Source of the DNA: JACVRM01 sp963839815
GTDB lineage: Bacteria; Actinomycetota; Thermoleophilia; Gaiellales; Gaiellaceae
Reading direction: 5' to 3'
Length of the DNA: 64,000 nucleotides
NCBI GenBank assembly: GCA_963839815.1
Contig: CAWIWF010000006.1
Span: forward strand, 434,001-498,000
Every line of letters begins with the position of its first letter. The stretch's first letter is position 1. Under the pieces are notes generated by a model. That model saw nothing but the letters and a program-made list of their open reading frames with translations. It was not told the DNA's origin and did not search any database. Both the position numbers and the translations under genes were made by a program. Below, in pieces: positions 8,126 to 16,942 of the stretch.

Positions 8126-8546
8126 TTCGACGGGTGGGCCGACCCTACGCCGGTGCAGGTAGAGGTTCAAGCGCCCTTGTGGACTATCCGGCAGGGGCGC
8201 TTTGGACAGGCTGTCCAAGGAGCGGTGCTCTCTTCGGCCTGCTCGGCCATTGCGGCAACCCGTCGGGTGCTTTAGAGAACGCCCGGGGATCCCAACGGAA
8301 GGTCAGGCCGTGGCCGCAAGAGCGCGCGCGAGAGAGGTGTGCCCATCCGCCCGGAGCGCCGGTTGCTGCTCGCGAGCGCCTGCGGCCGCCGCGGGGCGGG
8401 CCTGATCGTCGTGGCCGTCGGGCACGTCTCGACCCGGGAGCGCGCGCTCGCCGCGCGCCCGAGCAGCGAGACTGTCGGCGGCCGCGTCACCATCACCGCG
8501 GCGGCCGGAGCCCACCAATGAGCCGACCATTCCGCAAGGAGGCCCC
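8126..8546. other. Divergent intergenic region with no supported gene
   Basis: 421 bases between pucR and the first aldehyde dehydrogenase. It holds the 17-bp palindrome at 8202-8218 and a 6-bp inverted pair GCGCCC/GGGCGC around 8171-8200. The half nearer the dehydrogenase (8280-8530) has short frames on both strands, but none shows a recognisable domain or good start site. The dehydrogenase SD (AAGGAGG, about 8537) is clear. Confidence 0.6.
8202..8218. promoter_or_regulatory. 17-bp palindrome, candidate PucR operator
   Basis: Perfect arms TTGGACAG and CTGTCCAA around a central G, about 77 bases upstream of the chosen pucR start and in the promoter interval of the polyamine catabolic operon. 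A related half-site TTGTGGAC lies about 25 bases to its left. Regulator assignment is inference. Confidence 0.5.
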
Positions 8547-9992
8547 ATGAGCGTCACCGTGTCCACCATGAAGAACCTCGTCGGCGGCGAGTGGGTCGAG
8601 GCCGTCGAGGGCGAGACGATGGAGGTGCTGAACCCGGCGACCGGCGAGGTGATCGCCGAGGTGCCGCGCGGAACGGCCGCCGACGTCGACCGCGCCGTGA
8701 GTGCCGCGCGCACAGCTTTCGAGGAGTGGCGCCACAAGACGCCCAAGGACCGGATGGAGCTGCTGCTGAAGCTCGCCGACCTCATCGACGAGCACGGCGA
8801 CGAGCTGGCTCAGCTCGAGAGCCAGAACGTCGGCAAGCCGCTGTCGATCGCCGCCGACGAGATGCCGTTCTGCGCCGACAACCTCCGCTTCTTCGCCGGC
8901 GCCGCCCGCACGCTCGAGGGCAAGGCGGCCGCCGAGTACGTCGAGGGCTACACCTCGATCACACGGCGCGAGCCGCTCGGCATCGTCGCCGGCATCACCC
9001 CGTGGAACTACCCGCTGATGATGGCCGTCTGGAAGCTCGGCCCCGCGCTCGCGGCCGGCAACGTGCAGATCCTCAAGCCGGCCGAGCAGACGCCGTTGAC
9101 GACGCTGCGGTTCGCGGAGCTGGCGCGCGAGGTGCTGCCGCCCGGCGTCCTCAACGTGATCACCGGCGACGGCGTGCCGGTCGGCGACGGGCTCGTGCGC
9201 CACCCCGACATCGCGCTCGTCTCGCTCACGGGCGACGTCGCCACCGGCCGCCTGATCGCAGCCAACGCCGCGCAGACGCTCAAGCGCGTCCACCTCGAGC
9301 TCGGCGGCAAGGCGCCCATGGTCGTGCTCGACGACGCCGATCCCGCCGCGGTCGCCGAGTCGATCAAGATCGGCGGCTACTGGAACTCCGGCCAGGACTG
9401 CACCGCCTCTTCGCGCATCCTCGTGAGCGAGGCGGTCTACGACGACGTCATGGCCCAGACGGTCACGACGATCGAGGCGATGAAGGTCGCCGATCCCGCC
9501 GAGGGCGACGACGTCGACATGGGCCCGCTCATCTCGCAGCAGCAGCGCGAGCGCGTGCTCGGGTTCCTCGAGCGCCTGCCTGCACGCGCAACCGTCGTCA
9601 CCGGCGGCGAGCCGGTCGGCGACCGCGGCTTCTTCGTCAAGCCGACGATCGTCGCCGACGTCGAGCAGGGCGACGAGATCGTCCAGGACGAGGTGTTCGG
9701 CCCGGTGGTGACCGTGCAGCGGTTCGCGTCTGACGAGGAGGCCATCGCCATGGCCAACGACGTGCGGTACGGCCTCGCCGCCTCGGTCTTCAGCCGCGAC
9801 GTGGGGCGCGCGATGGCGGCGGCGAACCGGCTCGACTTCGGCACCGTCTGGGTCAACGAGCACCTCCTCCCGCTCGCTTCCGAGATGCCGCACGGCGGCT
9901 TCAAGCAGTCGGGCTACGGCAAGGATTTGTCGCTGTACTCGATGGAGGAGTACACGCGCGTGAAGCACATCGCCGTGAAGCTCGGCACGTGA
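8547..9992 (+). CDS. patD: Gamma-aminobutyraldehyde dehydrogenase-like aldehyde dehydrogenase
   Basis: A 481-aa NAD(P)-dependent aldehyde dehydrogenase. It has ITPWNYP and the Lys of LKPAEQTP in the cofactor domain, general base Glu in LELGGKAPM, and catalytic Cys in GQDCTA. The C-terminal stretch HLLPLASEMPHGGFKQSGYGKDLS closely matches the PatD/YdcW type, which oxidises 4-aminobutyraldehyde made from putrescine to GABA. It is the first gene of a four-gene operon with a second dehydrogenase, permease and aminotransferase. SD AAGGAGG precedes ATG. The substrate is inferred from motif and context; a broader omega-amino aldehyde range is possible. Confidence 0.78.
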   Translation: MSVTVSTMKNLVGGEWVEAVEGETMEVLNPATGEVIAEVPRGTAADVDRAVSAARTAFEEWRHKTPKDRMELLLKLADLIDEHGDELAQLESQNVGKPLSIAADEMPFCADNLRFFAGAARTLEGKAAAEYVEGYTSITRREPLGIVAGITPWNYPLMMAVWKLGPALAAGNVQILKPAEQTPLTTLRFAELAREVLPPGVLNVITGDGVPVGDGLVRHPDIALVSLTGDVATGRLIAANAAQTLKRVHLELGGKAPMVVLDDADPAAVAESIKIGGYWNSGQDCTASSRILVSEAVYDDVMAQTVTTIEAMKVADPAEGDDVDMGPLISQQQRERVLGFLERLPARATVVTGGEPVGDRGFFVKPTIVADVEQGDEIVQDEVFGPVVTVQRFASDEEAIAMANDVRYGLAASVFSRDVGRAMAAANRLDFGTVWVNEHLLPLASEMPHGGFKQSGYGKDLSLYSMEEYTRVKHIAVKLGT

Positions 9993-11479
9993 GCCTCGAG
10001 GCTCGACAGCTGATCGGCGGCGAGCTCGTCGCTGGCGGCGGCGCGCCGCTCGCAGTGGAGAACCCGTACTCGCTCGAGACCGTCGCCGAGGTCGGCACCG
10101 CCTCACCCGAGCAGGTGGACGCCGCGATTGCGGCGGCGCGTGAGGGCGCGCGCGAGTGGGGGCGGACGCCCGCGATCGAGCGCGGCGAGCTGCTGCACGC
10201 GGTCGCGGCCCACCTGCGTGAGCACGCGGGCGAGCTGGGCGAGCTGATGACGCGCGAGGGCGGAAAGCCGCTCGTCGAGAACACCGACGAGGTGTCCTGG
10301 AGCGCGGCCGCCTTCGCCTACTACGCCGAGCTCGGACGCAACTCGGCCGGCCGCGTCATCCCCTCGATCGAGTCCACGCAGCTCTCGCTGGTGCTCAAGG
10401 AGCCGCTCGGCGTCGTCGCCTGCATCGTGCCCTGGAACTACCCGCTGCTGCTCCTCGCCTGGAAGCTCGCGCCCGCCCTCGCCGCGGGCAACACGGTCGT
10501 CTGCAAGCCGTCCGAGCTGACGCCGCTCTCGACGCTGGCGCTGGCCCGTGCGTTCGCCGACTTCCCGCCTGGCGTCGTCAACATCCTCGCGGGCGCCGGC
10601 GACGTTGGCGAGCGGCTCGTCTCCGACGACCGCGTCGACGGGATCGCCTTCACCGGCTCGGTCGAGACGGGCAAGCGGATCGCACGGATCGCCGCCGACC
10701 GCGTCGCCCGCGTCAACCTGGAGCTCGGCGGCAAGGACCCCTTCATCGTCTGTCCGGACGTGGCGCCCGCGATCGACGTGGCGGCGAAGGGCGGCGCCTG
10801 GGCCGCCTTTCTGAACGCCGGCCAGGTCTGCACCTCGGCGGAGCGCTTCTACGTCTTCGACGAGGTCTACGACGACTACGTGGCCGCCTTCCTCGACTAC
10901 ACCGCCACGCTGCGGCTCGGCGACCCGCTCGATCCCGGAACCGACATCGGCCCGCTCGTGTCGGAGCGGCAGCGCACCAAGGTCGCCGCCCAGGTCGAGG
11001 CCGCCGTCGGCGCGGGCGCCGAGCTGCTCACGGGCGGCGGCGACGGCGGCCAGGAGCGCGGCTGGTTCTACGCGCCCGCCGTCGTCACCGGCGCGCCTGC
11101 CGAGACCGACCTGCTGCGCGAGGAGACCTTCGGCCCGGTCGCGCCGATCGTCCGCGTTCGCTCGCTCGACGAGGCCATCGAGCTCGCAAACGGCACCCGC
11201 TTCGGCCTGGGCTGCAACGTCTACACGAAGGACCTCGACACGATCCTGCGCTGCATGCGCGAGATCAGGGCGGGCACGGTCTGGTTCAACGATCCGCTCA
11301 CCGACAACGACGCCGGGCCCTTCGGCGGCGCCAAGCAGTCCGGGCTCGGCCGCGAGCTCGGCGAGGAGGGACTCGAGGCCTTCCAGGAGACGAAGCACGT
11401 GCACCTCGAGACCGTCATCGCTCCCAAGGAGTGGTGGTACCCGTACGGCGGCGGCGCCGACCAGCCGAAGGGAGCCTGA
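9989..11479 (+). CDS. Second NAD(P)-dependent aldehyde dehydrogenase
   Basis: A 496-aa ALDH-superfamily protein. It has IVPWNYP, CKPSELTP, GSVETGKRI, active-site Glu in LELGGKDPF and nucleophile Cys in NAGQVCTS. It resembles betaine-aldehyde/succinate-semialdehyde-type enzymes and has a distinctive tail IAPKEWWYPYG. GTG overlaps the preceding stop by 4 bases, indicating coupled translation. In a putrescine pathway it could take the next aldehyde (succinate semialdehyde after GABA transamination) or share aminobutyraldehyde with its neighbour. Sequence alone does not decide the substrate. Confidence 0.85.
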   Translation: MSLEARQLIGGELVAGGGAPLAVENPYSLETVAEVGTASPEQVDAAIAAAREGAREWGRTPAIERGELLHAVAAHLREHAGELGELMTREGGKPLVENTDEVSWSAAAFAYYAELGRNSAGRVIPSIESTQLSLVLKEPLGVVACIVPWNYPLLLLAWKLAPALAAGNTVVCKPSELTPLSTLALARAFADFPPGVVNILAGAGDVGERLVSDDRVDGIAFTGSVETGKRIARIAADRVARVNLELGGKDPFIVCPDVAPAIDVAAKGGAWAAFLNAGQVCTSAERFYVFDEVYDDYVAAFLDYTATLRLGDPLDPGTDIGPLVSERQRTKVAAQVEAAVGAGAELLTGGGDGGQERGWFYAPAVVTGAPAETDLLREETFGPVAPIVRVRSLDEAIELANGTRFGLGCNVYTKDLDTILRCMREIRAGTVWFNDPLTDNDAGPFGGAKQSGLGRELGEEGLEAFQETKHVHLETVIAPKEWWYPYGGGADQPKGA

Positions 11480-13023
11480 TGGCCACGGATGTAGGAACGG
11501 TTGACCCGCCCGCAGCGGGAGGCGAGCCGGAGCTCGACCACGACGCACTGGGGTTCATCGACTCGCTCGTGATCGGGCTGGCCTCGACGGCGCCTGCCTA
11601 CACGCTGGCGGCGATCATCGGGTCGCTCGTCGTCGTCGTGGGGATCCAGGCTCCCGGGTCGCTGCTGCTGTCGTTCGTGCCCATGTTCCTGATCGCGGGC
11701 GCGTTCTTCTACATGAACCGTGCCGACCCGGATGCGGGCACCACGTTCTCCTGGGTCACCCGGACGCTCGGCCCCTGGGCCGGCTGGATCGGCGGCTGGG
11801 CGGTGTTCGTGACGGGCATCCTCGTCATCGGCTCGCTCGCAGACGTCGGCGCGCGCTACACGTTCCTGCTCGTCGGCTGGGACGGGGCCGCAGGGTCCAA
11901 GCACGCAGTCACAGTCCTCGCCGTCGTCTACATCGCCGCGATGACCATGATCTGCATCCTCGGCACGGAGCTCTCCTCACGGCTCCAGAACCTGATGATC
12001 GTGGCGCAGGCGGGCGCGCTGGTGCTCTTCGCAGCCGTCGCCCTCGCCAAGGTCTGGAGCGGCAACGCGGACCTCGGCTCGATCGACCCCTCCTTCTCCT
12101 GGCTGTCGCCCTTCGCGATCGACGACCGCGACGCCCTGATCGGGGCGCTCCTGCTCGGTGTCTTCGCCTACTGGGGCTGGGAGTCGGCGGTCAACCTGAC
12201 GGAGGAGACGACCAACAGCCGACTCGTGCCCGGCATCTCGGCCCTGACGAGCACCGTTGTGCTGGTGTTCACCTACGTGTCGGTTGCGATCGCGGTGGTG
12301 GCGTTCGCCGGCCTCGACCGCGCCTCCGAGTTCGACGACGACGACGCCATCCTCGGCGTCCTCGCGCTCGACGTGCTCGGGTCCCCCTGGGACAAGCTGG
12401 TGCTGCTCGCGATCGTCACCTCGGCGATCGCCTCGACGCAGACGACCATCATCCCGGCGTCTCGCACGGGGCTGTCGATGGCGCGCCAGGGCGCCTTCCC
12501 GAAGGCGCTTGCGCGGATCCATCCCCGCTTCCACACGCCGCACGTCTCCACGGTCGCCGTCGTGATCCTCGCCGTGGCCTGGTACGTGCCGGCCAACCTG
12601 ATCTCGGAGAACTTCCTGTTCGACTCGCTCTCGGCGCTCGCGCTGATGATCGCCTTCTACTACGCGCTGAGCGGCGTCGCGTGCCTGATCCACTACCGGC
12701 GCGAGATCCCGCGCTCCGCGTGGAACGTGCTGGTCATGGGGATCGGCCCGGCGGTGGGCGCAGTGAGCCTCGCCTACCTGTTCATCGAGGCGACGCGCTC
12801 GCTGCGAGACCCGGACGCGTCGTACACCGGCCAGACGATCCTCGGCGCCGCCGCGCCGCTCGCGATCGGGTACGGCTTCCTGCTGCTCGGCCTGGTGCTG
12901 ATGGTCGTGTGGCGTCTCGTCTCCGGCCGGGACGGGTACTTCTCGCGAGGGGCGTGGGACGTCGTCGACCCGGCGGTCGCATCCGGCAAGGTCAAAGTGC
13001 AGGAAGAGGAGGAGCTCCGATGA
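11479..13023 (+). CDS. APC-family amino acid/polyamine permease
   Basis: A 514-aa integral membrane protein with about 12 hydrophobic segments. The N-terminal signature GFIDSLVIGLASTAPAYTLA and the segment FSWVTRTLGPWAGWIGGWA are typical of the APC superfamily. Start ATG 11479 overlaps the previous stop by one base (TGATG); a longer upstream extension would lie inside the dehydrogenase. Its place between polyamine catabolic enzymes suggests import of putrescine, GABA or a related amine in addition to the divergent ABC system. Substrate is inferred. Confidence 0.85.
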   Translation: MATDVGTVDPPAAGGEPELDHDALGFIDSLVIGLASTAPAYTLAAIIGSLVVVVGIQAPGSLLLSFVPMFLIAGAFFYMNRADPDAGTTFSWVTRTLGPWAGWIGGWAVFVTGILVIGSLADVGARYTFLLVGWDGAAGSKHAVTVLAVVYIAAMTMICILGTELSSRLQNLMIVAQAGALVLFAAVALAKVWSGNADLGSIDPSFSWLSPFAIDDRDALIGALLLGVFAYWGWESAVNLTEETTNSRLVPGISALTSTVVLVFTYVSVAIAVVAFAGLDRASEFDDDDAILGVLALDVLGSPWDKLVLLAIVTSAIASTQTTIIPASRTGLSMARQGAFPKALARIHPRFHTPHVSTVAVVILAVAWYVPANLISENFLFDSLSALALMIAFYYALSGVACLIHYRREIPRSAWNVLVMGIGPAVGAVSLAYLFIEATRSLRDPDASYTGQTILGAAAPLAIGYGFLLLGLVLMVVWRLVSGRDGYFSRGAWDVVDPAVASGKVKVQEEEELR

Positions 13024-14471
13024 CGATTGACCTACAGCAGGCAGCGCGTGACCATCTCTGGCTGCACTTCACGCGGATGGGCTCCTACCGCGACGGCGAG
13101 GTGCCGATCATCGTGCGCGGCGACGGCTGCTACCTGGAGGACTCGCACGGCAAGCGCTACCTCGATGCGCTGGCCGGGCTGTTCGCGGTCAACATCGGCT
13201 ATGGCTTCGGCGAGGAGGTCGGCGAGGCCGCTGCGGCGCAGATGCGCGAGCTGCCCTTCTACACCAACTGGAGCTACGCGCACCCCCGGGCGATCGAGCT
13301 GGCCGCCGAGGTCGCGTCGCTCACTCCCGGTGACCTGAACCGCGTCTTCTTCGTCTCCGGCGGCTCGGAGGCGGTCGAGTCGATGTGGAAGCTCGCGCGC
13401 CAGTACCACGCCGCGCGCGGCGAGCGGCGCTGGAAGGCGGTCTCGCGGCGGATCGCGTACCACGGTACGACCATGGGGGCGCTCTCGATCAACGGCATCG
13501 CGGCGCTGCGGGCGCCGTTCGAGCCGCTCGTCCCCGACGTCGTCCACGTCCATAACACGAACCGCTTCCACCGGCCGGCGGGCGAGACGGAGGAGCAGTT
13601 CACCGCCTTCCTGCTCGACGACCTCGAGGGCGCGATCGAGCAGGCCGGCCCCGAGACGGTCGCCGTCGTGGTGATGGAGCCGGTTCAGAACGCAGGCGGG
13701 GCCTTCCTGCCGCCGGCCGGCTACTTCGCCGGCGTGCGCGAGCTCTGCGATCGCCACGGGATCCTGCTCTGCGCCGACGAGGTCATCACCGGCTTCGGCC
13801 GGGTCGGCGCCTGGTTCGGCTCCGAGCGCTACGACATCCGGCCCGACCTGCTGCTCTCCGCCAAGGGGCTGTCGTCGGCCTACGCCGCCATCGGCGCCGT
13901 CGTCGCCACCGACTCGGTCATGGAGCCATTCCTCGAGGGCTCGGCCATGTACACGCACGGGATCACCTTCGGCGGCCATCCGGTGCAGGCGGCGATCGCG
14001 CTGAAGAACATCGAGATCATGCGCCGCGAGCGGGTGGTCGAGCACGTGCGCGCGAACGAGGACCGCTTCCGCGACACGCTCGCGCAGCTGCTCGACCTGC
14101 CGATCGTCGGCGACCTGCGCGGGACCGGCTACTTCTACGCGCTCGAGCTCGTCAAGGACAAGGACACGCGCGAGACGTTCACCGAGGACGAGAGCGAGTG
14201 GCTGCTGCGCGGCTTCCTCTCGCGCGAGCTGTTCGAGCGCGGGCTGATCTGCCGTGCCGACGACCGCGGCGACCCGGTGATCCAGCTGTCGCCCCCGCTC
14301 GTGGCGGGGCCGGAGGAGTTCGACCGGATCGCGAGCATCCTCGGTGACGTGCTGGCCGAGGCGTGGCAGCAGCTCCAGTTCGCGCCGGCGCGGGCCGGCG
14401 CCTGTCGGCGCGCCGGAGGCCCCCGTCAGCTCGGCCTGAGCTTCCCAGGGTCTGTCCCGGCAGGGGACTGA
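13020..14471 (+). CDS. Class III (putrescine-type) aminotransferase, repeat-derived C-terminus
   Basis: A 483-aa fold-type I PLP enzyme: SGGSEAVESMWKLARQYH, YHGTTMGAL, ADEVITGFGR (Asp contacting PLP) and LSAKGLSSAYA with the Schiff-base Lys. It is homologous to omega-amino acid:pyruvate and putrescine:pyruvate (SpuC-like) aminotransferases. ATG overlaps the permease stop (ATGA). Homology ends near VLAEAWQQL; about 30 low-complexity residues follow, and the last seven (GSVPAGD) plus the TGA are encoded by repeat A. The ancestral stop seems to have been lost and replaced by the one in the repeat. It probably opens putrescine breakdown, feeding the aldehyde to the dehydrogenases. Confidence 0.85.
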   Translation: MTIDLQQAARDHLWLHFTRMGSYRDGEVPIIVRGDGCYLEDSHGKRYLDALAGLFAVNIGYGFGEEVGEAAAAQMRELPFYTNWSYAHPRAIELAAEVASLTPGDLNRVFFVSGGSEAVESMWKLARQYHAARGERRWKAVSRRIAYHGTTMGALSINGIAALRAPFEPLVPDVVHVHNTNRFHRPAGETEEQFTAFLLDDLEGAIEQAGPETVAVVVMEPVQNAGGAFLPPAGYFAGVRELCDRHGILLCADEVITGFGRVGAWFGSERYDIRPDLLLSAKGLSSAYAAIGAVVATDSVMEPFLEGSAMYTHGITFGGHPVQAAIALKNIEIMRRERVVEHVRANEDRFRDTLAQLLDLPIVGDLRGTGYFYALELVKDKDTRETFTEDESEWLLRGFLSRELFERGLICRADDRGDPVIQLSPPLVAGPEEFDRIASILGDVLAEAWQQLQFAPARAGACRRAGGPRQLGLSFPGSVPAGD

Positions 14472-14577
14472 CCCGTCGTCTCGCGGGTGCGGCGCGCCCT
14501 CTCAGGGTCTGTCCCCGCAGGGGACTGACCCGAGGTTCCGTTCTGTCGAGGGTCAGTCCCCGTTCGGGGACAGACCC
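14448..14577. repeat. Three repeat A hairpins between convergent genes
   Basis: Copies at 14448-14474 and 14505-14531 (arms GGGTCTGTCCC[C] and GGGGACTGACCC) and an inverted copy at 14550-14577. The first supplies the aminotransferase stop (TGA 14469-14471). The inverted one supplies the stop of the opposing gene (complement of 14553-14555). The arms differ at one base pair, which gives each copy an orientation. Confidence 0.9.
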
Positions 14578-15569
14578 TGGGAGGCTTCGTCCCAGCGCAC
14601 CTCGGTGTCGAGCAGGGAGAGGAAGGCTTCGGGGTCATCGACGGCGCGCTCGGGCGGGTGGACGCCGGAAGCGGCGAGCCGGCCCTCGAGCAGCTCGACG
14701 GCGGCACGGGCGGCGGGCTCGGCAGTCGAGCGGGCGCTGCCGCCGCGGGTGAGTGTCATGCCGGTGACGCCGGCACCGTCGGCGCGCGCATCGACGAGAT
14801 GCACGGCGAGGGCGTGCTCCGACTGGCGGAACGGCTCCGGCTCCTCGCCCTCCCGGAGCGCGAGCAGCTTGTCGATCAGGCCCGGCGGCAGGCAGAGGCG
14901 GAAGCTGAGCGAGCGCACCCCCGGCAGGGCATCAGGCAGCGTCGCCAGCTCCGAGTGGAGCGTGTAGATGCCCTCGACGCGGCCGATCGGCTCGGGAAAG
15001 TCGCGCTCGGCGGCGCCGGAGAGCGGCTCCACCTCCATCCGCTCGCCGTCGCGGACGACCACGGGCCGCAGGCGCAGCTCGTCGAGCAGCGTCCGGATCG
15101 CGTAGGGGGCGGGCAGCGGATGCCCGGCCGCGGCCGGGTCCCTGCTCGCGGCCCAGATCTCGACCGACTCGGCCGGACGTCCCAGCCGTCGGGCGGCCGC
15201 CGCCGTGAGCAGGTTCGACTTGCCGGGGGCCGAGCCCATGCCGAGGATCGCAGTCAGGCCGGCAGCGCGGAAGCGGCCGTCGAGCTCGAGCTGCTGCCGG
15301 GTGACGTGGTAGAGGCCGCCCAGGTCGACGTAGTGGCAGCCCGCCGCCAGCGCACCCTCCATGACGGCGAGGTTGAGGCGGTAGGCGGCGCAGTTGACGC
15401 AGACCGCCGCCCCCTCGAGCGAGCGGGCGACGGCTTCCGGGTCGGAGGCATCGAGCCGCTCCTCGCCCTCGAGTCGCGCGTCGCGGCGCGCGACCGGGAC
15501 GCCCCAGCCGGCGATGAACTCCTCGACGAGGCGTCCGATCGTTCCGGCGGCGCCGACGACCGCGATCAC
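14553..15569 (-). CDS. Saccharopine dehydrogenase-like NADP-binding oxidoreductase
   Basis: A 338-aa protein. The N-terminus VIAVVGAAGTIGRLVEEFI is a Rossmann strand-loop-helix with a GxxGxxG-type loop. It is followed by VCVNCAAYRLNLAVMEGALAAGCHYVDLGG, characteristic of the saccharopine dehydrogenase/homospermidine synthase-like family. The GTG start overlaps the tatC stop (GTGA). The final residues GLSPNGD and the stop come from repeat A. Its substrate is unknown; lysine biosynthesis is not implied, since this family has many uncharacterised members. It is the last gene of a tatA-tatC operon, which may be coincidental. Confidence 0.8.
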   Translation of the reverse strand: MIAVVGAAGTIGRLVEEFIAGWGVPVARRDARLEGEERLDASDPEAVARSLEGAAVCVNCAAYRLNLAVMEGALAAGCHYVDLGGLYHVTRQQLELDGRFRAAGLTAILGMGSAPGKSNLLTAAAARRLGRPAESVEIWAASRDPAAAGHPLPAPYAIRTLLDELRLRPVVVRDGERMEVEPLSGAAERDFPEPIGRVEGIYTLHSELATLPDALPGVRSLSFRLCLPPGLIDKLLALREGEEPEPFRQSEHALAVHLVDARADGAGVTGMTLTRGGSARSTAEPAARAAVELLEGRLAASGVHPPERAVDDPEAFLSLLDTEVRWDEASQGLSPNGD

Positions 15570-16339
15570 GCGCGCTCCGCCGCCAGGTCGAGCTCGTCGC
15601 GCCAGCGGCGCTCGAAGAACAGCGCCGCCCAGATCGAGATCTCGAACAGCGCCACGATCGGCAGCGATTGCAGCGCCATCGAGACGAAGTCGACGCCGGG
15701 GAGGAGCACGGCGGCGATGATGCTGAGCCCGTAGCCCACGCGGCGGTTCCGGCGCAGCGTCGCGGCAGAGACGACGCCGAGCCGCACGAGGCCGACGATG
15801 AAGATCGGCAGCTCGAACAGCAGGCCGACCGCGAAGATCGTCGCCGCCGCGAAGCCGAAGTACTCCCGGGCGCGGATCTCCGTGTTGTAGATCGAGTCGT
15901 CGAAGCCGAGCAGGAAGTCGATCGCGTTCGGGAGGATCACCCAGTACGCAAACGCCATGCCGGCCGCGAGCAGGATCGTCGCGACGAGGACGAGCTGCAC
16001 GACCGTGCGCTGCGACGGCGGCGCGAACGCGGGCGCGAGGAAGGCCCAGGCCTGCCAGACGATCACCGGCAGCGACAGGGCGAGCGCCGCCCACAGCGAG
16101 ACGTTGAAGGAAGTCATGAACGGCTCCGTCGGGCTCAGCGTCACCGGCTCGCGCCCGTCGAGCGGCTCCGACAGCCAGCCGATGATGGTCGTGCGGAATG
16201 CGAAGGTGACGACGAGCCAGACGAGGATCGAGCCGAGCGCGATGATCACCCGCGTTCGCAACTCGGTCAGATGCTCGACGAGCGACGCCTCCTCGTCGTG
16301 GGCCAGGCGCCGGGGCAGCGGCCGCCTCACGCTCGGCAT
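15566..16339 (-). CDS. tatC: Sec-independent translocase TatC (system 1)
   Basis: A 257-aa polytopic protein with six membrane segments. Family landmarks are the N-terminal cytoplasmic HLTELRTRVI, the periplasmic loop SPTEPFMTSFNVSLWAALALSLPVIVWQAWAFLAPAF, and the later LRRNRRVGYGLS loop. TatC recognises twin-arginine signals and builds the export pore with TatA. The gene begins 9 bases after tatA. A second tatC lies at 24432. System 1 is not beside an obvious substrate, so it is probably the housekeeping pair (inference). Confidence 0.93.
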   Translation of the reverse strand: MPSVRRPLPRRLAHDEEASLVEHLTELRTRVIIALGSILVWLVVTFAFRTTIIGWLSEPLDGREPVTLSPTEPFMTSFNVSLWAALALSLPVIVWQAWAFLAPAFAPPSQRTVVQLVLVATILLAAGMAFAYWVILPNAIDFLLGFDDSIYNTEIRAREYFGFAAATIFAVGLLFELPIFIVGLVRLGVVSAATLRRNRRVGYGLSIIAAVLLPGVDFVSMALQSLPIVALFEISIWAALFFERRWRDELDLAAERA

Positions 16340-16348
16340 GCCGGAGGC

Positions 16349-16606
16349 CTAGGTGACCGTGTCGCGGTGGCGCGGCTCGGCGACCGGCTCGGCGTCGTAA
16401 TCGACGTCCGGCTCCGGCGCGCGGCCGATCTCGTGCTCCGGGGCGCCCGACCGCTCCTCGCGCCCGTCGCCGGTCACGGAGTCCTTGAACTCCCGCATCC
16501 CGCGACCGAGCGAGCGTCCGAGCTCGGGCAGCCGCTTGGGGCCGAAGACCACGAGCAGGACGAGGAGGATGACGATCAGGCCCTGCCAGCCGATGCTTCC
16601 AGGCAC
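16349..16606 (-). CDS. tatA: TatA/TatB-type twin-arginine translocase subunit (system 1)
   Basis: An 85-aa protein. A single N-terminal membrane helix (WQGLIVILLVLLVVFGPKRLPELG) carries the FGPKRLPELGRSLGRGMREFK hinge and amphipathic helix diagnostic of TatA/TatB, followed by an acidic tail. Start GTG 16606 gives the normal short N-terminus (MPGSIGWQG) and has a -10 TACCCT 6 bases upstream, so a leaderless start is likely. The frame could extend upstream, but with Cys-rich non-family sequence. Confidence 0.92.
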   Translation of the reverse strand: MPGSIGWQGLIVILLVLLVVFGPKRLPELGRSLGRGMREFKDSVTGDGREERSGAPEHEIGRAPEPDVDYDAEPVAEPRHRDTVT

Positions 16607-16612
16607 AACGCA

Positions 16613-16618
16613 AGGGTA
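16613..16618 (-). promoter_or_regulatory. Leaderless-type -10 for tatA-tatC
   Basis: TACCCT on the minus strand, 6 bases upstream of the GTG start; there is no SD in between. Confidence 0.5.
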
Positions 16619-16648
16619 GCAGCGGCCTCCGGCCGCGCTAGCCCTTGC

Positions 16649-16790
16649 TCTCACGGGGAAACCCGGCCCGTCGCTCGCAAGGGGCTCGCTCCACGGGGGA
16701 AACCCGGTTTCCCCCGTGGGCCCCCTCGTTCAGGTGACGCGCCGGGGCCGCGGGGTGCCTGCGGCCGGCGGAGCCGGCCTCCGGCGGTGA
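16649..16790 (+). repeat. Repeat B copy (plus partial) upstream of sufC
   Basis: A perfect 27-bp palindrome at 16692-16718 (13-base arm CACGGGGGAAACC, one-base centre) with a downstream tail of GC-rich hairpins to about 16790. A partial arm lies at about 16651-16666. The stretch 16791-16942 up to sufC contains no further gene; TAGACT at about 16884 could be a -10. Confidence 0.85.
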
Positions 16791-16942
16791 CTGCCGAGGC
16801 GGGGCCGAGGCGGCTGGACGTCTCCGATCCCGAGCGCTCGTCGTGGCTTGTTTGGACTCCTCGGAGCGGGGTAGCCCTGAGCTAGACTGGCTGCACGAGC
16901 GCGCGGTGGACGTCGCGTGCCAACCCCGTCGTAAGGAATCCA

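Noticed and set aside
8272..8546. Short frames on both strands before the aldehyde dehydrogenase
   Set aside because: No domain, no ribosome-binding site and typical shadow composition; recorded as intergenic.
14472..14552. Possible small gene between the convergent polyamine and reductase genes
   Set aside because: The stretch is only repeat A copies and linkers; frames through it are produced by the repeats.
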